Of a stretch of 64,000 nt of DNA, positions 1 through 11,377 are shown piece by piece. How positions within the stretch are numbered: position 1 is the first letter of the stretch; each line of letters begins with the position of its first letter. The notes below the pieces were generated by a model. It ran no database searches, was not told the origin of the DNA, and saw only the letters and a list, made by a program, of their open reading frames with translations. Position numbers and translations under genes: made by a program. The stretch is from Galaxea fascicularis (lineage: Eukaryota; Cnidaria; Anthozoa; Scleractinia; Euphylliidae), in contig OX419341.1 of NCBI GenBank assembly GCA_948470475.1, forward strand, positions 13,834,805 through 13,898,804, in the 5' to 3' direction.

Positions 1-1318
1 GCTTGTTGGGTTGATGACCGCCCATTTGGAGCTGGTATCATGTCTGTAACAGCGGTACAATTATCTATCAGGTCTCGCCACCCCCCTGGTGTGACAGTGG
101 CCACTTCATTCTCACTGTCCTGGAATCCTGGGGGACAATAGATTCTGCCTTTTTTTGTCATGAGGAAATTGTGTAGAACAAGGCAAGCTCGGACAACTTG
201 CATGGCATTTGAAACATCTAATTCCATGGTACGTAGTAATACTCTGAACCTAGCACAAAGTATACCAAATGCATTTTCTACTATTCTTCTTGCCCTGGAA
301 AGACGATAATTGAAAATTTTTTCATCACCTATGGCAGTTCTATGTGGATATGGTTTCATGAGATTTTGATCCAGTGCAAATGCTTCATCGCCTAATATAA
401 AATAGGGAATATCAGAAACTCCAGTCTTCCCTACCTTTTCTGGTGGAGGGAAATATTCAGATTTACATATTGCCCCCAGACTACCATGTTTAAAAATTCC
501 ACAATCGGACTGACTGCCTGCTGAACCTAAATCGAAAGCAATAAACTGTGCATTTGCATCTGCAATTGCTAAAGGACAAAACTAAATTGTTTTTTGTAAT
601 TGAAGTACTCAGAGCCAGTGTTAGGTGGGGCTTTAACATTGATGTGTTTTCCATCAATAGCTCCCACTGCATGGGGGAACTGCCATTTGGACTCGAATTC
701 ATCAGCCAACTGTAACCACTGTGATCTTGAGGATGGCACACTCATGTACTCCTCTTTCAGAACATCATACAAAACTTGACACACCTCTGGAACAAACGCA
801 GCAATTGCAGACACAGACATACGAAAGGCATAACTCAGTTGTGTATATGTTTGCCCAGAGGCCAGAAAATGTAGAGTGACACACAGTTTATCGTGTGCAG
901 ATATGGAATCACGCATAGTGGTGTTCTGCTTTGTAATGTAGGGCTTAACCTTTTCCAGAACTTCATCAAACAAAGTGGCATCCATACTGCAACGTAAATC
1001 GAAATATGTTTCGTTAACACCAACTAAACAGCCCATACTGATACAACATCGCATACGTCTATTATCAAGTATGTTCAGAATATCGTGTTGTACTGACCGG
1101 AAAAAGTTGTGAAAACTTCCCTCATCTTCTTCTCTCAGTTCTTGCACTAAATTGCTTGCAAATCCTTGAGACTGACGTCGTCTTTGCGTTGCCCAAGGGC
1201 GAACCCACCACCTCCAATTCATATGTCTCTTCGAGTGCTCATATTGCATAAGTAAAGCACAACCAAGACCACAAGCCAGCAACTTTTTTTCTCTCGTCAA
1301 ATAATAAGCTTGAGCCAT
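1..1318 (-). pseudogene. PIF/Harbinger (HARBI1-like) transposase, frameshifted and cut by the window start
   Basis: DDE transposase of the PIF/Harbinger superfamily (DDE_Tnp_4). Reading from the ATG at 1318 (MAQAYYLTREKK), the N-terminal helical region is followed by the first catalytic Asp in GAIDGKHINVKAP. The frame hits a stop at about 570 (SFVL, then TAG). Adding one base restores the frame into LAIADANAQFIAFD, the second Asp region (GDEAFALDQNLMKPYPH) and the final catalytic Glu in RRIVENAFGI, so a one-base deletion has broken the gene. Translation stays open to base 1, with a C-terminal tail still running off the window, so the true end lies outside. Harbinger elements usually carry a second Myb-like gene; none is seen here. 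The single clean lesion suggests recent inactivation or a sequencing indel. Confidence 0.9.
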
Positions 1319-1379
1319 GATCAAAAAACGAAATTGGCGCCGAGGTTGTTTTTTTGTCGTCCGCTGGGTAATTGTATTG

Positions 1380-1545
1380 CTGGCTACAGTGAAAACTTGT
1401 CAAAGAAAACTTGTAATTCGTTCACACCAGCAAATAAAACTTGTCATGGAAAAACTTGTCAAAGAAAATTTGTCGTTCATACACATGAGCATATGAACAT
1501 TGTCAATGACACTTGTCAAGGAAAACTTGCTCGTGTGTAACCGGC
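1380..1545. repeat. Subterminal AAAACTTGTCA repeats beside the Harbinger transposase
   Basis: Five or six direct copies of a motif close to AAAACTTGTCAA occur within 160 bp just upstream of the transposase start. Clustered short direct repeats near the end of a DNA transposon are often transposase-binding sites. That role is inferred from position; the outer terminus of the element was not located with certainty. Confidence 0.5.
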
Positions 1546-2215
1546 TTTACTCACTAATTAGTCACGTTGTGGTTTCGTATTTTTATTTCGGCTAGTTCTT
1601 GCTTCTTTGTTCTACAATTTGTTCACTAGCGAATTTTTAAAACTTTGTAGTGAGTATAGGCACTTTATCAGCTATTTTCTAAAAACCTCATAAAGTACTA
1701 CGATTTCGAAAAAACATGCCCGCTCGGTTTTCTCGTGAACCAAGGCCTAGTCAGCGGCTCTAAACCTATGGTTGTGAACGGGGGGGGGGGGGGGGGGGAA
1801 GGAAAGACCCCGTCAAGGCCGGGCTGGGGACATTGCCCAGGCACTGGTCTATCTGCTGGTGGTTTGCTGGGGGAAGGAAGAGTCTTTTACTGACACCTTC
1901 GCTTAGTTCGACGTCGAGTGTCCAGTGCCAAATAATCTTGACATTGACTGGCTTGCTGTTGGTTCTGCGTTAACTTGGCACCCTGCTGGAGAGGCCTATG
2001 ACACATGCACGGGTGACGGGCCAATCTGCTAGCCATGGAGGGTGGTCAGAGCACTTCTGGGAGCTGGGTATGTCTTTGAACTGTCTCCGGATATGTTTTG
2101 CGAATATGGTCAGATATATAAACGGATAAACATTTAATAATGTTTTACTTATCCTAAAAGTGGTATATACAAAATATTTATACAAATTTTATCTAATGTT
2201 AATTACTAGTTGTTA
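1546..2215. other. Non-coding stretch with a G homopolymer
   Basis: No convincing gene on either strand. It holds a run of about 18 G near 1780-1798 and a GC-richer block (1800-2060) that could be the tail of an old retroelement, because it leads through AATAAAG-like sequence into a TTA/ATC microsatellite. No protein homology was recognised. Confidence 0.5.
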
Positions 2216-2265
2216 CTATCATCATCATCATCATCATCATTTTTATTATTATTTTCATTATTATC

Positions 2266-2304
<39 letters not shown>

Positions 2305-2380
2305 TCTATTTTTAATCTTGTAAGTAATAATTGTGAAGTTTTAATAAAGTTTTTATTATTATTATTATTATTATTATTTT
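2216..2380. repeat. ATC/ATT trinucleotide microsatellites
   Basis: Simple repeats: (ATC)n from about 2217, grading into (ATT)n to about 2300, then a second (TTA)n block at 2354-2378 after AATAAAG. The layout resembles the microsatellite tails of cnidarian LINEs and SINEs. Confidence 0.85.
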
Positions 2381-4414
2381 GTTTTTTTTATTATATGGAT
2401 ACCCCTACCCGCTAAAATGAGATGCCGTGACAGCATTGCGTGATGAGCAAAAGATTGTGCTGCGAGCGTTGACAAGCTTGGGAGCACTGGTCAGCAATCA
2501 AATGTTATATTTTAGTGAATTACGTAAAAAGCAAGCAACTATCCACGAATGACTTAGCCGTTTTTGACTTAAGTAGATGCAGTGGTGAGCATATACGCCA
2601 AAAGATGATCACAGATTCCTGGTATTCGGCAATTGAATACGTTGACAGTTGGCAACGTACATCGGACGTTGTGTAAACAGAAGCAAACTTGACCGCTTAA
2701 AAATGCGACGAATGGTGAAAGAAACACGTCAAATCGGCTTTTGAACCTGCCTTTTACAGTAAATAAGGTAAGAACATTTCATATCAGCTCTGTGTCTATT
2801 TCAGCCTAATATAGGTCAAGACATGTGGCGCATGCTAAAATAAATGTCTTATCTCGTAAATTGAAATTTGATGGCGGATGGCAGATATTTGCATTTTTAA
2901 CGTACTTTGAAAAGCTGTCGCGTCGCTCAGAATCATTTGCCCAAAGAAATTTTTACAGGAATCTGTAGACCATCCTTCGGCAATTCAACCACCAGAAGCT
3001 CACTCCATTTGAAGGTTTCGCACATGGTGAAAATCAATTATTTTTACGAAGTACTTTTAAGTCGATGAAATACATGTTCTCGAAATATAATTATTTTGCA
3101 CGCAAAAAATTCCGTAACATTCTCTAAAATTAACCCAGTACACGTTTAAACATTGCACAAAAAGATTTGAGTGTTTTAAAGACGGAAGAATGATGTGGTT
3201 TTGCATGCGAGGCTCTCAAATTTGTTTGATAAAATGGTGCGTCAAATGACGATTTCAACGGAATTTGGTAGTTTGCATATTTCTTCGAAATAAAAAGATA
3301 TTTTGCCAAAAAAACTAGCCAGTAGTTTTTGTCATGCCCTAGCCTACCTACCATAAAAATATGAGCGAAATCGAATTTTCGACCCTTGCCGGGTTATTTT
3401 TGAAATTTAGGGACAGGGACTCTTAAGCTAACGTTGGAAACATAAAAATCATACTTTTCCCCAAAAATTTTGAAGTTATCAATTTTTTTCTAAATTCTTT
3501 CGAAATCTGACCTCTCAGACGTGAGGCAAAATCTATACAGAGCGTAACAGAGTTTAAAATGACAATATTAAATCAAGTGAAAATCCCCACAAAGTAATAT
3601 GCTTGGGAGCCTCAACATTTTTTTTGATTATGTCAAATGACCATGGGCATGATCTGATGACGTCATCACTTGTGCTACTCATGATGGAAAAGTTAAAACA
3701 CATGAAAGAACTTTGAACTATGTAAAAATGACAAGTTTATAAGTGAATACATTCTCCTTAGCAACGGTTTAAAAAGATCGGTTAATGGACCCTTAAAGTC
3801 GTAGAGATAAATGTTATCACGCTTAAAGATATACCAGTTACTGCAGAGTGCCAACAAAACAAGTCAACTTTAATCTTCTAGGAATATATACGAACAGAAC
3901 ATATGCGCATATTTCTTAATATAGAAAATCTTCAGGCAGATGTGGTCCTCAAATTCAAAGGTCTCAATGACTTCGTAAAAATAATACTACAACTTGCAGC
4001 TTATCACTGCTATGTAAACAATCATAAATACCCTACGATCTTCACACTTTCTACATACACATGTAATTCATATTGAGTTATGGAGCGAAAATCAAATAAT
4101 CGAACAAACATAAGATTGTGACCATTTTACCACTTCAATTAAATTGTATACCGTTACTTTCTTATCAGTTCCTTTTGACTTAGCAAATTTCTCTGCTGCT
4201 TGCTCAAATCAGGGCCGGTGTAAGCTGTTTCACTATCTGATTCTTCTTAGAGAAAGTTCAAACGCACCAGCTTAATTTTGCCCGGCCATGGATATTGACT
4301 GCAGTGTGTTCTCTCGACCAGATGATTGGCAGTTTGATTGGCAGATGGATTCAATTAGTCGATGACGACAGGAGGATATTTCAGCTCATATAAAATAACT
4401 GGCATACTACGTGC
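2381..4414. other. Intergenic, no gene recognised
   Basis: Two kilobases of AT-rich DNA without an ORF of recognisable ancestry. Short ORFs here lack domain-like composition. Probably decayed repeats. Confidence 0.5.
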
Positions 4415-4675
4415 TGTATCACCCATAAAATGTAAATGTAAAATGTAATTAAAACCATAAATGTAATACTAACCATAAATGCAATAACTTTTAACCACAA
4501 ATGTAATAAATCCACTAACTATAAATGTAATAAATTTGCGCATAAATGTAAGAAACGGAACAACAATAAATGTAATAAGGTTTAACCATAAATGTACGTA
4601 AACTGGCTATGATTTTCAAGTCAAGGGCTAGTATTACATTTGCTGTCAATTTTTATTACATTTATGAGTGATACA
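4415..4675. mobile_element. Short TIR element packed with ATAAATGTAATA repeats
   Basis: Terminal inverted repeats TGTATCACCCATAAA at 4415 and its near-perfect reverse complement ending at 4675 (one mismatch in 15). Between them are seven or eight direct copies of CATAAATGTAATA spaced about 20-25 bp, plus two inverted copies near the right end. This is the architecture of a non-autonomous DNA transposon with subterminal transposase-binding repeats. No target-site duplication could be assigned, so the superfamily is unknown. Confidence 0.65.
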
Positions 4676-5177
4676 CGCAGACGCTGTCTGATTGGTCATA
4701 AACCTATCGTTTATTGTACCAGTAAACACGGCAAATGGTTTCCAATACGCAACACTACGTGAGAACTAGAGAATTAAAAAACTAGCGTTTACATAAGCTT
4801 TATATATATTTTTGGCTTTCATTAGCTAAAGGTTTCAATAACAAGATCATCTTTTACTTCAATATTTCCGTAGAAATGTCCAAGAAAAAAGACCAGAAGT
4901 TGGTTGCGATGCAAATGCTTCTTTCTTAATTCCTATGACCCAAATTTTGCGCAGATTCCGTTTTACGATTGAGATAAGAAGACTGAAAATTCTAAGCGTT
5001 TTCATTACTTTCCACTGTCTGCGCGGTGAAGAAAATTTAGTGGTGAGCAACAGGAGCTTGATGTCTCGTAACTATTGCCCTTTGAAATTCTGATGTTCTC
5101 AGCCTATAGTTCTCCCACAGAAACACTATTGTTCAAATGGAAAGTGTGGTCTATTGCTTAATAAGTATAGCTATTTT
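4676..5177. other. Intergenic, nothing recognised
   Basis: AT-rich sequence between the small TIR element and the 3' end of the large minus-strand gene. No coding or structural signal was identified. Confidence 0.5.
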
Positions 5178-5560
5178 TCACTTAGTGGATACTTCATCCA
5201 TAATATTATTTTTAACTATCTTACGGAGGGAGAGAATGTCTCGGTGTGAGAAGTTTGGATTCCATGTAGACCACTGCAAGTCTCTGTTGACAAATTCCAA
5301 GAACTGTTCAAAACATTTCATCACGTACAAGCCACAGTCTTTATCATTTGGCTGTCGAGGGACTGTGGGATATCTGACCTGCTCCACTTCCAGGGTCTTT
5401 CTTCCACCTTGTGACGATCTAGCTGACCACACGTCTTTGAGGTATCTGACTATCCTACGTTCAACAGTTTTTTGCTGCTTCTGTAGAGAATCGAGTATCA
5501 TCAACTTCATGTTGGGATCCGTCCTGAGATTACTAAAATCCAATGGTGACTATCACACAT
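5178..5560 (-). pseudogene. Ulp1/SENP (C48) protease domain, C-terminal part of the large gene
   Basis: Cysteine protease domain of the SUMO/NEDD8-deconjugating fold. The catalytic His lies in MCDSHHWILVI, just before a frameshift near 5540. In the other frame follow LMILDSLQ (the strand with the usual Asp) and PRQPNDKDCGLYVMKC, holding the oxyanion Gln and the nucleophilic Cys (DCG). All key residues are present, so the fold was intact before the frameshift. The stop after MDEVSTK at 5178 is the natural end of the gene. Transposon-borne Ulp1 domains may deSUMOylate host factors or process the polyprotein; that is inference. Confidence 0.8.
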
Positions 5561-6483
5561 GGGAATTACCAGATACTTCTTGGAGAAGATGTCAGTGTTT
5601 TTTGTCCATTTCAGCAATGCCTGTGGGTTGAATTGCGACAATTTTTGATAGAAACGGGAATTGTAAAGATATAACATCTTCTTTAGATCGCGATGTAGCC
5701 GATTTTCAGCAGCATGAAGCAGATAGAAATCCAGAACATCATCATTTACTTCTTGGTCATTCTCGAGGCACACTGAAAAGCAACTGTGCACATCTACACT
5801 CCCAAAGCTGTTTTGATATGACAACAGAGTGGACACAGGAAGAATGAGCACATCGTCACTTTCTGCAGACCTACGTTCTTTGATATTCAATAAGAGAGCT
5901 TCAAATGTCAGATCATCTATGGTGAGTCTTCTTTGAGATGTTGCAGCTTCCACGAAGTATCTTACGTATTGTATAAGAGCGTCGAAGTTGTCGAATTTTA
6001 GTACGACAGATGACCCTTTGTCATCTACCATTCCTCTCGAATTTCTTGCATGAGAATCTATCACATACCATTTGGAATAGCTTTGTGCACAAGCGATAGT
6101 TTAGTCTAAAATTCGTAACAACAAACCGGTGACTTTCTCTTTTTGACATTTTTGAAAGATGTCCTCCAACCTAGCGAAGTCATCACCATCTGAGTTAGTG
6201 TCCCTTTTATCAATTGTCCCACCTAATATTTCTCGCTCTGTAAAAAATTGAAAACGAAAACACTGCAAGTCTTTAGGAAGTTCATCAAGAGCTAACCTAA
6301 GCCCTCCACTTGCGGATTTTTTTAGGTAGCAAAGCTGTTAAAATGTACTTTGTCTCCTGTGAGTAGGACTTGGTCAAGATCACTCACTTTCCAGGACTCT
6401 ACGGGTTTAACTGTAGCATACAGCAAAGAGGTGAGGGTTATTGATGAACACTGCTCCCCAGGACATTGGAAGTCCTTATATCA
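5561..6483 (-). pseudogene. UL36/C76-like cysteine peptidase domain of the large gene
   Basis: Read downstream of the chromodomain ORF through an in-frame TGA at 6481: YKDFQCPGEQCSSITL, then LLYATVKPVESW and DLDQVLLTGD. A frameshift near 6330 leads to LALDELPKDLQCFRF, a TAA at 6104, then WYVIDSHARNSRGM. The pattern GEQC...DLDxxLxxGD...DSHxRxxxGM matches OTU-like/UL36 (C76-type) peptidases found in many cnidarian and fish mobile genes: Cys nucleophile near 6449 and an Asp-x-His motif near 6055. Three lesions sit inside this domain. The remaining residues down to 5561 form a helical linker to the Ulp1 domain. Confidence 0.65.
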
Positions 6484-8412
6484 AGACTGGTGAAATGAGC
6501 CTCTGCACACTTGAAATGGGTCTCCGTCGCTTTTGCTATTAACATACCAAGATCCACGACTGCTGTGGTTGGTGGTTGATGGTTCAGTATCATCTCTATG
6601 ATCATCACCAGTGCATGACTGTCTTTTCTTCAAAGTGATATTTATACTTTCATCGGCTTCACTGCCAGGCTTCTCACTTGGAGTCTTTCGTTTACATTTT
6701 CTCCTCGTTTGTGGAGCAAAATGTGTTTCCAGATCGCTTCCACTGGAATTGCAGTCTGAAAGAGACTGTCTGCGAAGGGACTTGCTGAAGTTTTTGCCAT
6801 CAATTTTTTTGGTAGATTTTCTCTTTTTGCCTGTCTTGGTGAGGGGACTCTTCTTCTTTGGTAATGGAGTCTTACCACCAGGCAGATTATTCTTCATTCT
6901 CTCATCGCTCTCTGAATTGGCAGAATTTGCTGTCGGACCATTTGAGCGCTTAATCGTTTTCCGTTGCTGGACTTCAACTTCACCTTCATCTTTTGTCCTA
7001 TGTTTCCGTGCTCTCCCTCTCTTAGAAACAGTCTGAAATTGAACAGGTTCACGGAAAGAAGAACTTGGAAGCCACATATCGTCCTCAGAGCCATATCCTT
7101 TGAAGCGCACTTTGTACTCCTCGGAGTGGTACTGTTTATTTAGACGAACGTCAATTATTTTTTCCACTTCATAAAATTTGTCATCAGCGCACTCAGCCGT
7201 TTCATCAATGCCTGCCTCTCTATGGTTGTAATTTGCAAGCCCAGTCTCCAGGTCGAGTTGGCTCTTTTCAGATAACTTTGCTACGCCATTACTGTCGGTC
7301 TCAAGCACTTCCTCCATTAGAACTTTACTGACTGGCAACCACCGAGAAACAAAAACAGAGCTCACAAAACCATACTGGTTGCTTTCTACATCTCGGTAGA
7401 TTATGCCTCTCACGGTGTGTCTGCATTTGGAACTGGTGCTGACAAGTTCTTTTCCAGTTTCAGATAAGATTGACAAAATATGCAGAATGAAGTAGTTATC
7501 TTTGTCTGCAATTGCCACGTCCCTAAACTGAATAACATCGTGACATGGGTCAATGGGTTTGAGAGAAGTGTGGAGGGAATTAGTAACCCAATGTCTGCGG
7601 CTTCGTTCTTTCGAGATAAACTCTCTTGGGATCAGCAGCTTCAAAGCTTTCTTTATATGGATCAGAGAACCATTCCTTTCAATGTACCATTTAAATTTTC
7701 TGTCACTAGATTGTTCTGAATCCAAGTCCTCGTCATCATCTGACTCCAGTTTCTCTGTTTTGCCTGCAGTCATTTGCTGCTCATCGTCGACTTCATCAAG
7801 TTGGGAGGGTTGTCTCACAAACTCGTCTTCCTCGTTTTCTATTAGTAGGTTCTCCATCACTACTTCGTTTTCAACACTGTTCGGGGTATTCACGTCAGGA
7901 AAAACATGTAATTTATCATAAGACGGTGGTTGGTCAGATACTATAATAGTCTTAGCTGGCTTGGGAAATCTGTAAGGCATTTCCCAACAACCGTTTACTG
8001 TTAAGGTAGTCTCGAACTCATCAGGTAGGTATTTTCTTATAAAATCCTGTGCCTGTTTTACGCCAGCTCTATGCATAGAACGCTGTCTTTCTAGAAACTC
8101 CTTGTAGGTACATGGGTACTTGTATGGAGTATCATTCCCTTTGCGCACTTGGAAGTGGGACAATTTCCTATTGCTTGTGGCGGGGATTCGTATTCCTTCA
8201 TATGACGATAACTCAGACAGAGCTTCGTTGATGAAAGCCAGATCTTTCGTCTTATTGATTATATCAGCATATGTTGGTGAGGTGTCTAGTGACTGGAGTT
8301 GGTTGGTTTTGCCCTGCAGCTGTCCAATGATCTTCTCGGTGGTAATTGTTCCGGATCGATGTGGCGAACAAACTTCGGGTCCAAGATGCTTGAAGTGTAA
8401 GAACATTGCCAA
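6484..8412 (-). CDS. Chromodomain-containing segment of the mobile gene (643-codon open frame)
   Basis: Long open frame. Its N-terminal third (YADIINKTKDLAFINEALSE, later GCWEMPYRFPKPAK) is of unknown function. A chromodomain lies at roughly residues 410-452: KFYEVEKIIDVRLNKQ, then EYKVRFKGYG and the aromatic-cage Trp in DDMWLPSSSF. It is followed by about 190 residues very rich in Lys, Arg and Ser (PLPKKKSPLTKTGKKRKS), typical of a nuclear, DNA-binding tail. The frame has no real start (the ORF opens on TTG; first ATG at 8406) because it is a continuation of the upstream frame. Chromodomains in transposons usually target histone H3 methyl marks to direct integration. The frame ends with GSFHQ then TGA, and coding clearly resumes behind the stop. 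Confidence 0.75.
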
Positions 8413-8418
8413 GGAGTG

Positions 8419-9347
8419 TTAGCAGCCAGCAGAGAAGCGTAGTTCAGAAGTTGTGTAGGCTCCATATGTAATGAAGTTTCCTCGCTTTTCTTTGATTTTA
8501 GCTGCATTTTTTTGGGAGTGGAGCTTCATTTTCTTCAGTTCAAGGTATCTTTTCCAAAGTCGCAAGATTGAAATCCCTGTTGAGAGAGCCTTTTGGATTT
8601 CTTCTGGGGAACCATAACTCGCATTGAAGAAAGGTTCAGTTAAAAAATGCACAGCAGTAATATAGAGGCAAGTTCCTTCCGAGCCCTTGACATACTTATG
8701 AAGCATATCGACAACCTTTAGTGTGAAGATTCTATTGGCCGTGTCTGGCCGTTGGTAAAAAAAACTTATTAGGAGAAGATCGTTTGCTGAGAATGGAACA
8801 CTTTGACCCTTTTCCTTACATATATGCATCAGTTCCTGAAGGTGATTGATTGTGGCTACAGCACTTCCACGAGCATCTTTGTAGAATGTGAGATTTCGAG
8901 TGCTATATTTCAGTACACGCAGAAATGTTCTCCTTAAATGGTCATAGTCTCCATACGCAATACTAGGAAGCTTCCAAAAGTATGGGGCAACAAATTTTTC
9001 ATCTGGAACATCAAGGCCTAAATAATTAATACCCTCAGCAACTGCAGATTCTGTTGGTGTCATGAGCTGCACCGATGCTGAGAGGGAAAAACCAGCCGAG
9101 TCAACAGAGTGTCCAACAAGGTTAACATTATTTGCTGCACAGTGTTGTATAACCTTTCTCCAGATTTTCAGAAGATGGGAGCCACCGTAACCGCTGTTTG
9201 GTGTTGGCCACATAAGATATACTAGAGGCTGAGATATTTGACCCGTTAGGTTACACAAATTGTGTATAGCAACCTTAGAAGCTAACTGCCGGCTTGCGAT
9301 GATTTCATCCACCATTCTCTTAAGGGACGCAAAGTCATCTTCATCAC
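8419..9347 (-). CDS. Transposase-like region of the mobile gene (exon 4, 5' part)
   Basis: The exon begins at 9347 after a TTTGAAG acceptor; joining to exon 3 gives an unbroken frame across the junction (GDEDDFASLKRMVDE). The open frame runs to a TAA at 8419. It contains VNLVGHSVDSAGFSLSAS, then KFVAPYFWKLPSIAYGDYDH and LRRTFLRVLKYSTRNL. A conserved Asp in a hydrophobic strand followed by an Asp/His-containing segment is reminiscent of DDE transposase cores, but I cannot name the family and no third acidic residue is proven. The stop lies in a region where another frame is also open (8286-8507), so a frameshift near 8420-8500 is likely. Confidence 0.55.
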
Positions 9348-10284
9348 CTTCAAATAAATAAAAAGTTGTTAATCATCAGAGAACGTCAATATGACACCTG
9401 GAACCTTGCTACTCACAGTGAACGTAACAACAAACAAACGTTGTATCTTGCTATCTGTATCGAACGGCCACCTCTTTTAAGCAGTTGCAACTACCCCTTT
9501 TAGTCCCATGTTTGCCTTTGTACGATATTGAAACCTGTATAAGCGGCCATACTTGGAGGACTCCTATACCCGGATTTCTTTTCAAAATTTTATTTTGCTT
9601 GAAAAAGGATCCATCATTACTGTACTACAGAATATTTTGCTGTAGCTTCTTTCACCGACTTCGTACTTGCTTTTTAGATGTCATTGAACGTACATGTACT
9701 GTATAATAAAATGTTATGAAATTGCTTATTTAATAACTGATTATTATTTCATTGTGTATTTACTAGAACGAATCGCCTTTTAGAATATAACCGCACGGGG
9801 TTCTCATACCAGCCATAAGAAATAAATAAATTAATTAATAGATAAAAATAACTGAATAAATAAATAAATAATAAATGAATAAGTCAAGGTGTCATTGAAC
9901 GTACATGTACCGTATAATAAAATGTTATGAAATTGCTTATTTAATAACTGATTATTGTTTATTGACACTTCTGGCAGTTAAAAACTGAATAAAAAGTGTA
10001 GCTTACACCGTCCATCAAAGGAAACGAAGAATCTTCACGCGGAGTGGATTCTTCGGTTCCTTTGATGCACCATTAGGCGAGTTATCCTTGATTACTCTGT
10101 TAGTAAAGAAGCTCAAAATCCGTTTGTATGTACGAATACAACCTTGGATTCCCCCCCCCCCCTAAAAACACCCTCAATCTCTCATCAGAAACACACCTTT
10201 GCACCCAAAAGCAGTTACCTGATATGGACCATGTGTTTCAGTGCGATATATGAACAATACACTCTTACATAGCTATAGTCTTAC
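9348..10284. other. Intron 3 of the mobile gene, with a local duplication and a hairpin
   Basis: Contains a near-identical direct duplication (about 9681-9757 and 9893-9965; shared GAACGTACATGTAC then ATAATAAAATGTTATG), an AATA-rich simple stretch (9820-9885), and a hairpin at 10013-10067 with arms CATCAAAGGAA / TTCCTTTGATG around CGAAGAATC / GATTCTTCG. A run of C occurs at 10150-10161. No coding was recognised. Confidence 0.6.
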
Positions 10285-10929
10285 CTTTCCTCTCATCTTT
10301 CTTTGGAATTCTAAGAACATCAGTGTGCCATTTGTCAACATCAGCATTCCAGCATTTTCCAATTAACGTAACATCCCCACTTTCATTCTGGACTGCCTGG
10401 AGGAATCTGCAGTACAAAGAATTATATTTTACTAGCTTACATATAAAAACTATAACCACTGTTAGCTATTAACCAATGAACTATAATGTTTATAACAATG
10501 ACTGTATAAGCCTGATGCATTACCTAAAAAGATGGGCTCCTGACAAGATTTTGTTTTTGTGGTGGCTCTGAAAATAGCCGTTTTGAATTGCTCTACAAAG
10601 TGCCGGTTTAAAATTTTCCTGAACTTCTCGTCCGAGGGACAATTGACTGTTTCTTTTATAAGTTTCTGATTTTGCCAGGCTGTCGATTTAAGTCATAGGC
10701 TAGGAGTATGTAAATATGCGATGTTACAAATTAGAAAACAGTCCTAAGAAAACACGCGTGCTAATTGGTTAAAAATCGTGTTTGTATAATTCGATGGAGA
10801 CACAGAACAAGCGCGCGCTGTTGACAGAGTGATGGCGCGAGCAAAGAGAACTTACATTTTGATAATCAAAGTTAACAAGTTGTTTTCCTTTTTCTCGTCG
10901 CGGTGTTTTCTAAAACGAATACAAAACAT
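10285..10929 (-). CDS. Exons 1-3 of the mobile gene
   Basis: Three short exons are supported by splice signals and frame continuity. Exon 1 (10929-10856) starts with ATG (MFCIRFRKHRDEKK) and ends AAAAT|GTAAG. Exon 2 (10679-10524) follows a GACAG acceptor and encodes REVQENFKPALCRAIQNG, ending TTTAG|GTAAT. Exon 3 (10406-10285) follows CTGCAG and encodes FLQAVQNESGDVTLIGKC, ending AAAG|GTAAG. The frame is open through all junctions. Exon 1 lies only about 12 bp from the left breakpoint of a segmental duplication at 10941, so the promoter may have been replaced. Function of this N-terminal region is unknown. Confidence 0.6.
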
Positions 10930-11377
10930 GTACTCCGTGCATGGGTAGAGATTCATTCCGCGATTTACTGATATGTTCCGAGAGAGAAAACTGGCAGGAA
11001 GTCATGCGGTCTCGTTCACTTCGCAATCCATATGTGACCCAATGACGGATGGATGTCAAGGAAAAAAGGATTTTCTCACCTGAAAAAATTTTTGCAGCCT
11101 CCAAAGTTAGTCGACGGAATCTTTGAAGTTTAGTTCCGCTTGCAAAAATTTTGGTGGGTGCAAAAAATCGTTCGCACTAGAAATGGCTTCGCGTTGACAG
11201 ATTTTTTGGCAAAACAAACAAAATTTCGCGTAGGTCGAACAGGCCCTAACAGTACAAATTCTCGCGCGCTCATTGGCTAATTTTTATCGTCAATAAGCCG
11301 ACAGACGCTGGAAATTATAATTTATGCGATGCGGCAACGAGCGACAGCAGACAATTTGACAGTTTGTCATCGTAAAA

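Larger units (their letters stand above)
5178..10929 (-). pseudogene. Large spliced mobile-element-like gene: transposase-like region, chromodomain, C76-like and Ulp1 protease domains
   Basis: One gene read right to left. Proposed exons are 10856-10929, 10524-10679, 10285-10406 and a large 3' exon 5178-9347. All three introns have GT..AG ends and every junction keeps frame. The 3' exon encodes, in order, a transposase-like region, a chromodomain protein with a very basic tail, a UL36/C76-like cysteine peptidase domain and a C-terminal Ulp1 (C48) SUMO-protease-like domain. Frame breaks occur near 8420 (stop), 6481 (TGA), about 6330 (frameshift), 6104 (TAA) and about 5540 (frameshift), so it is no longer translatable as one protein. 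Multi-domain genes with Ulp1-like proteases are reported for some eukaryotic DNA transposons (Zisupton/KDZ-type), but I cannot assign this one to a family. No TIRs were found. Confidence 0.75.

Noticed and set aside
3648..3680. Additional hammerhead core (CTGATGA)
   Set aside because: No GAAA or stem II follows. Other CTGATGA occurrences (34063, 42443 and the coding TCTGATGAAGAG of the peptide genes) also fail.
6611..7036. Plus-strand 141-codon frame opposite the chromodomain gene
   Set aside because: It lies antisense to the recognisable chromodomain and basic tail and has no domain of its own; a shadow frame.
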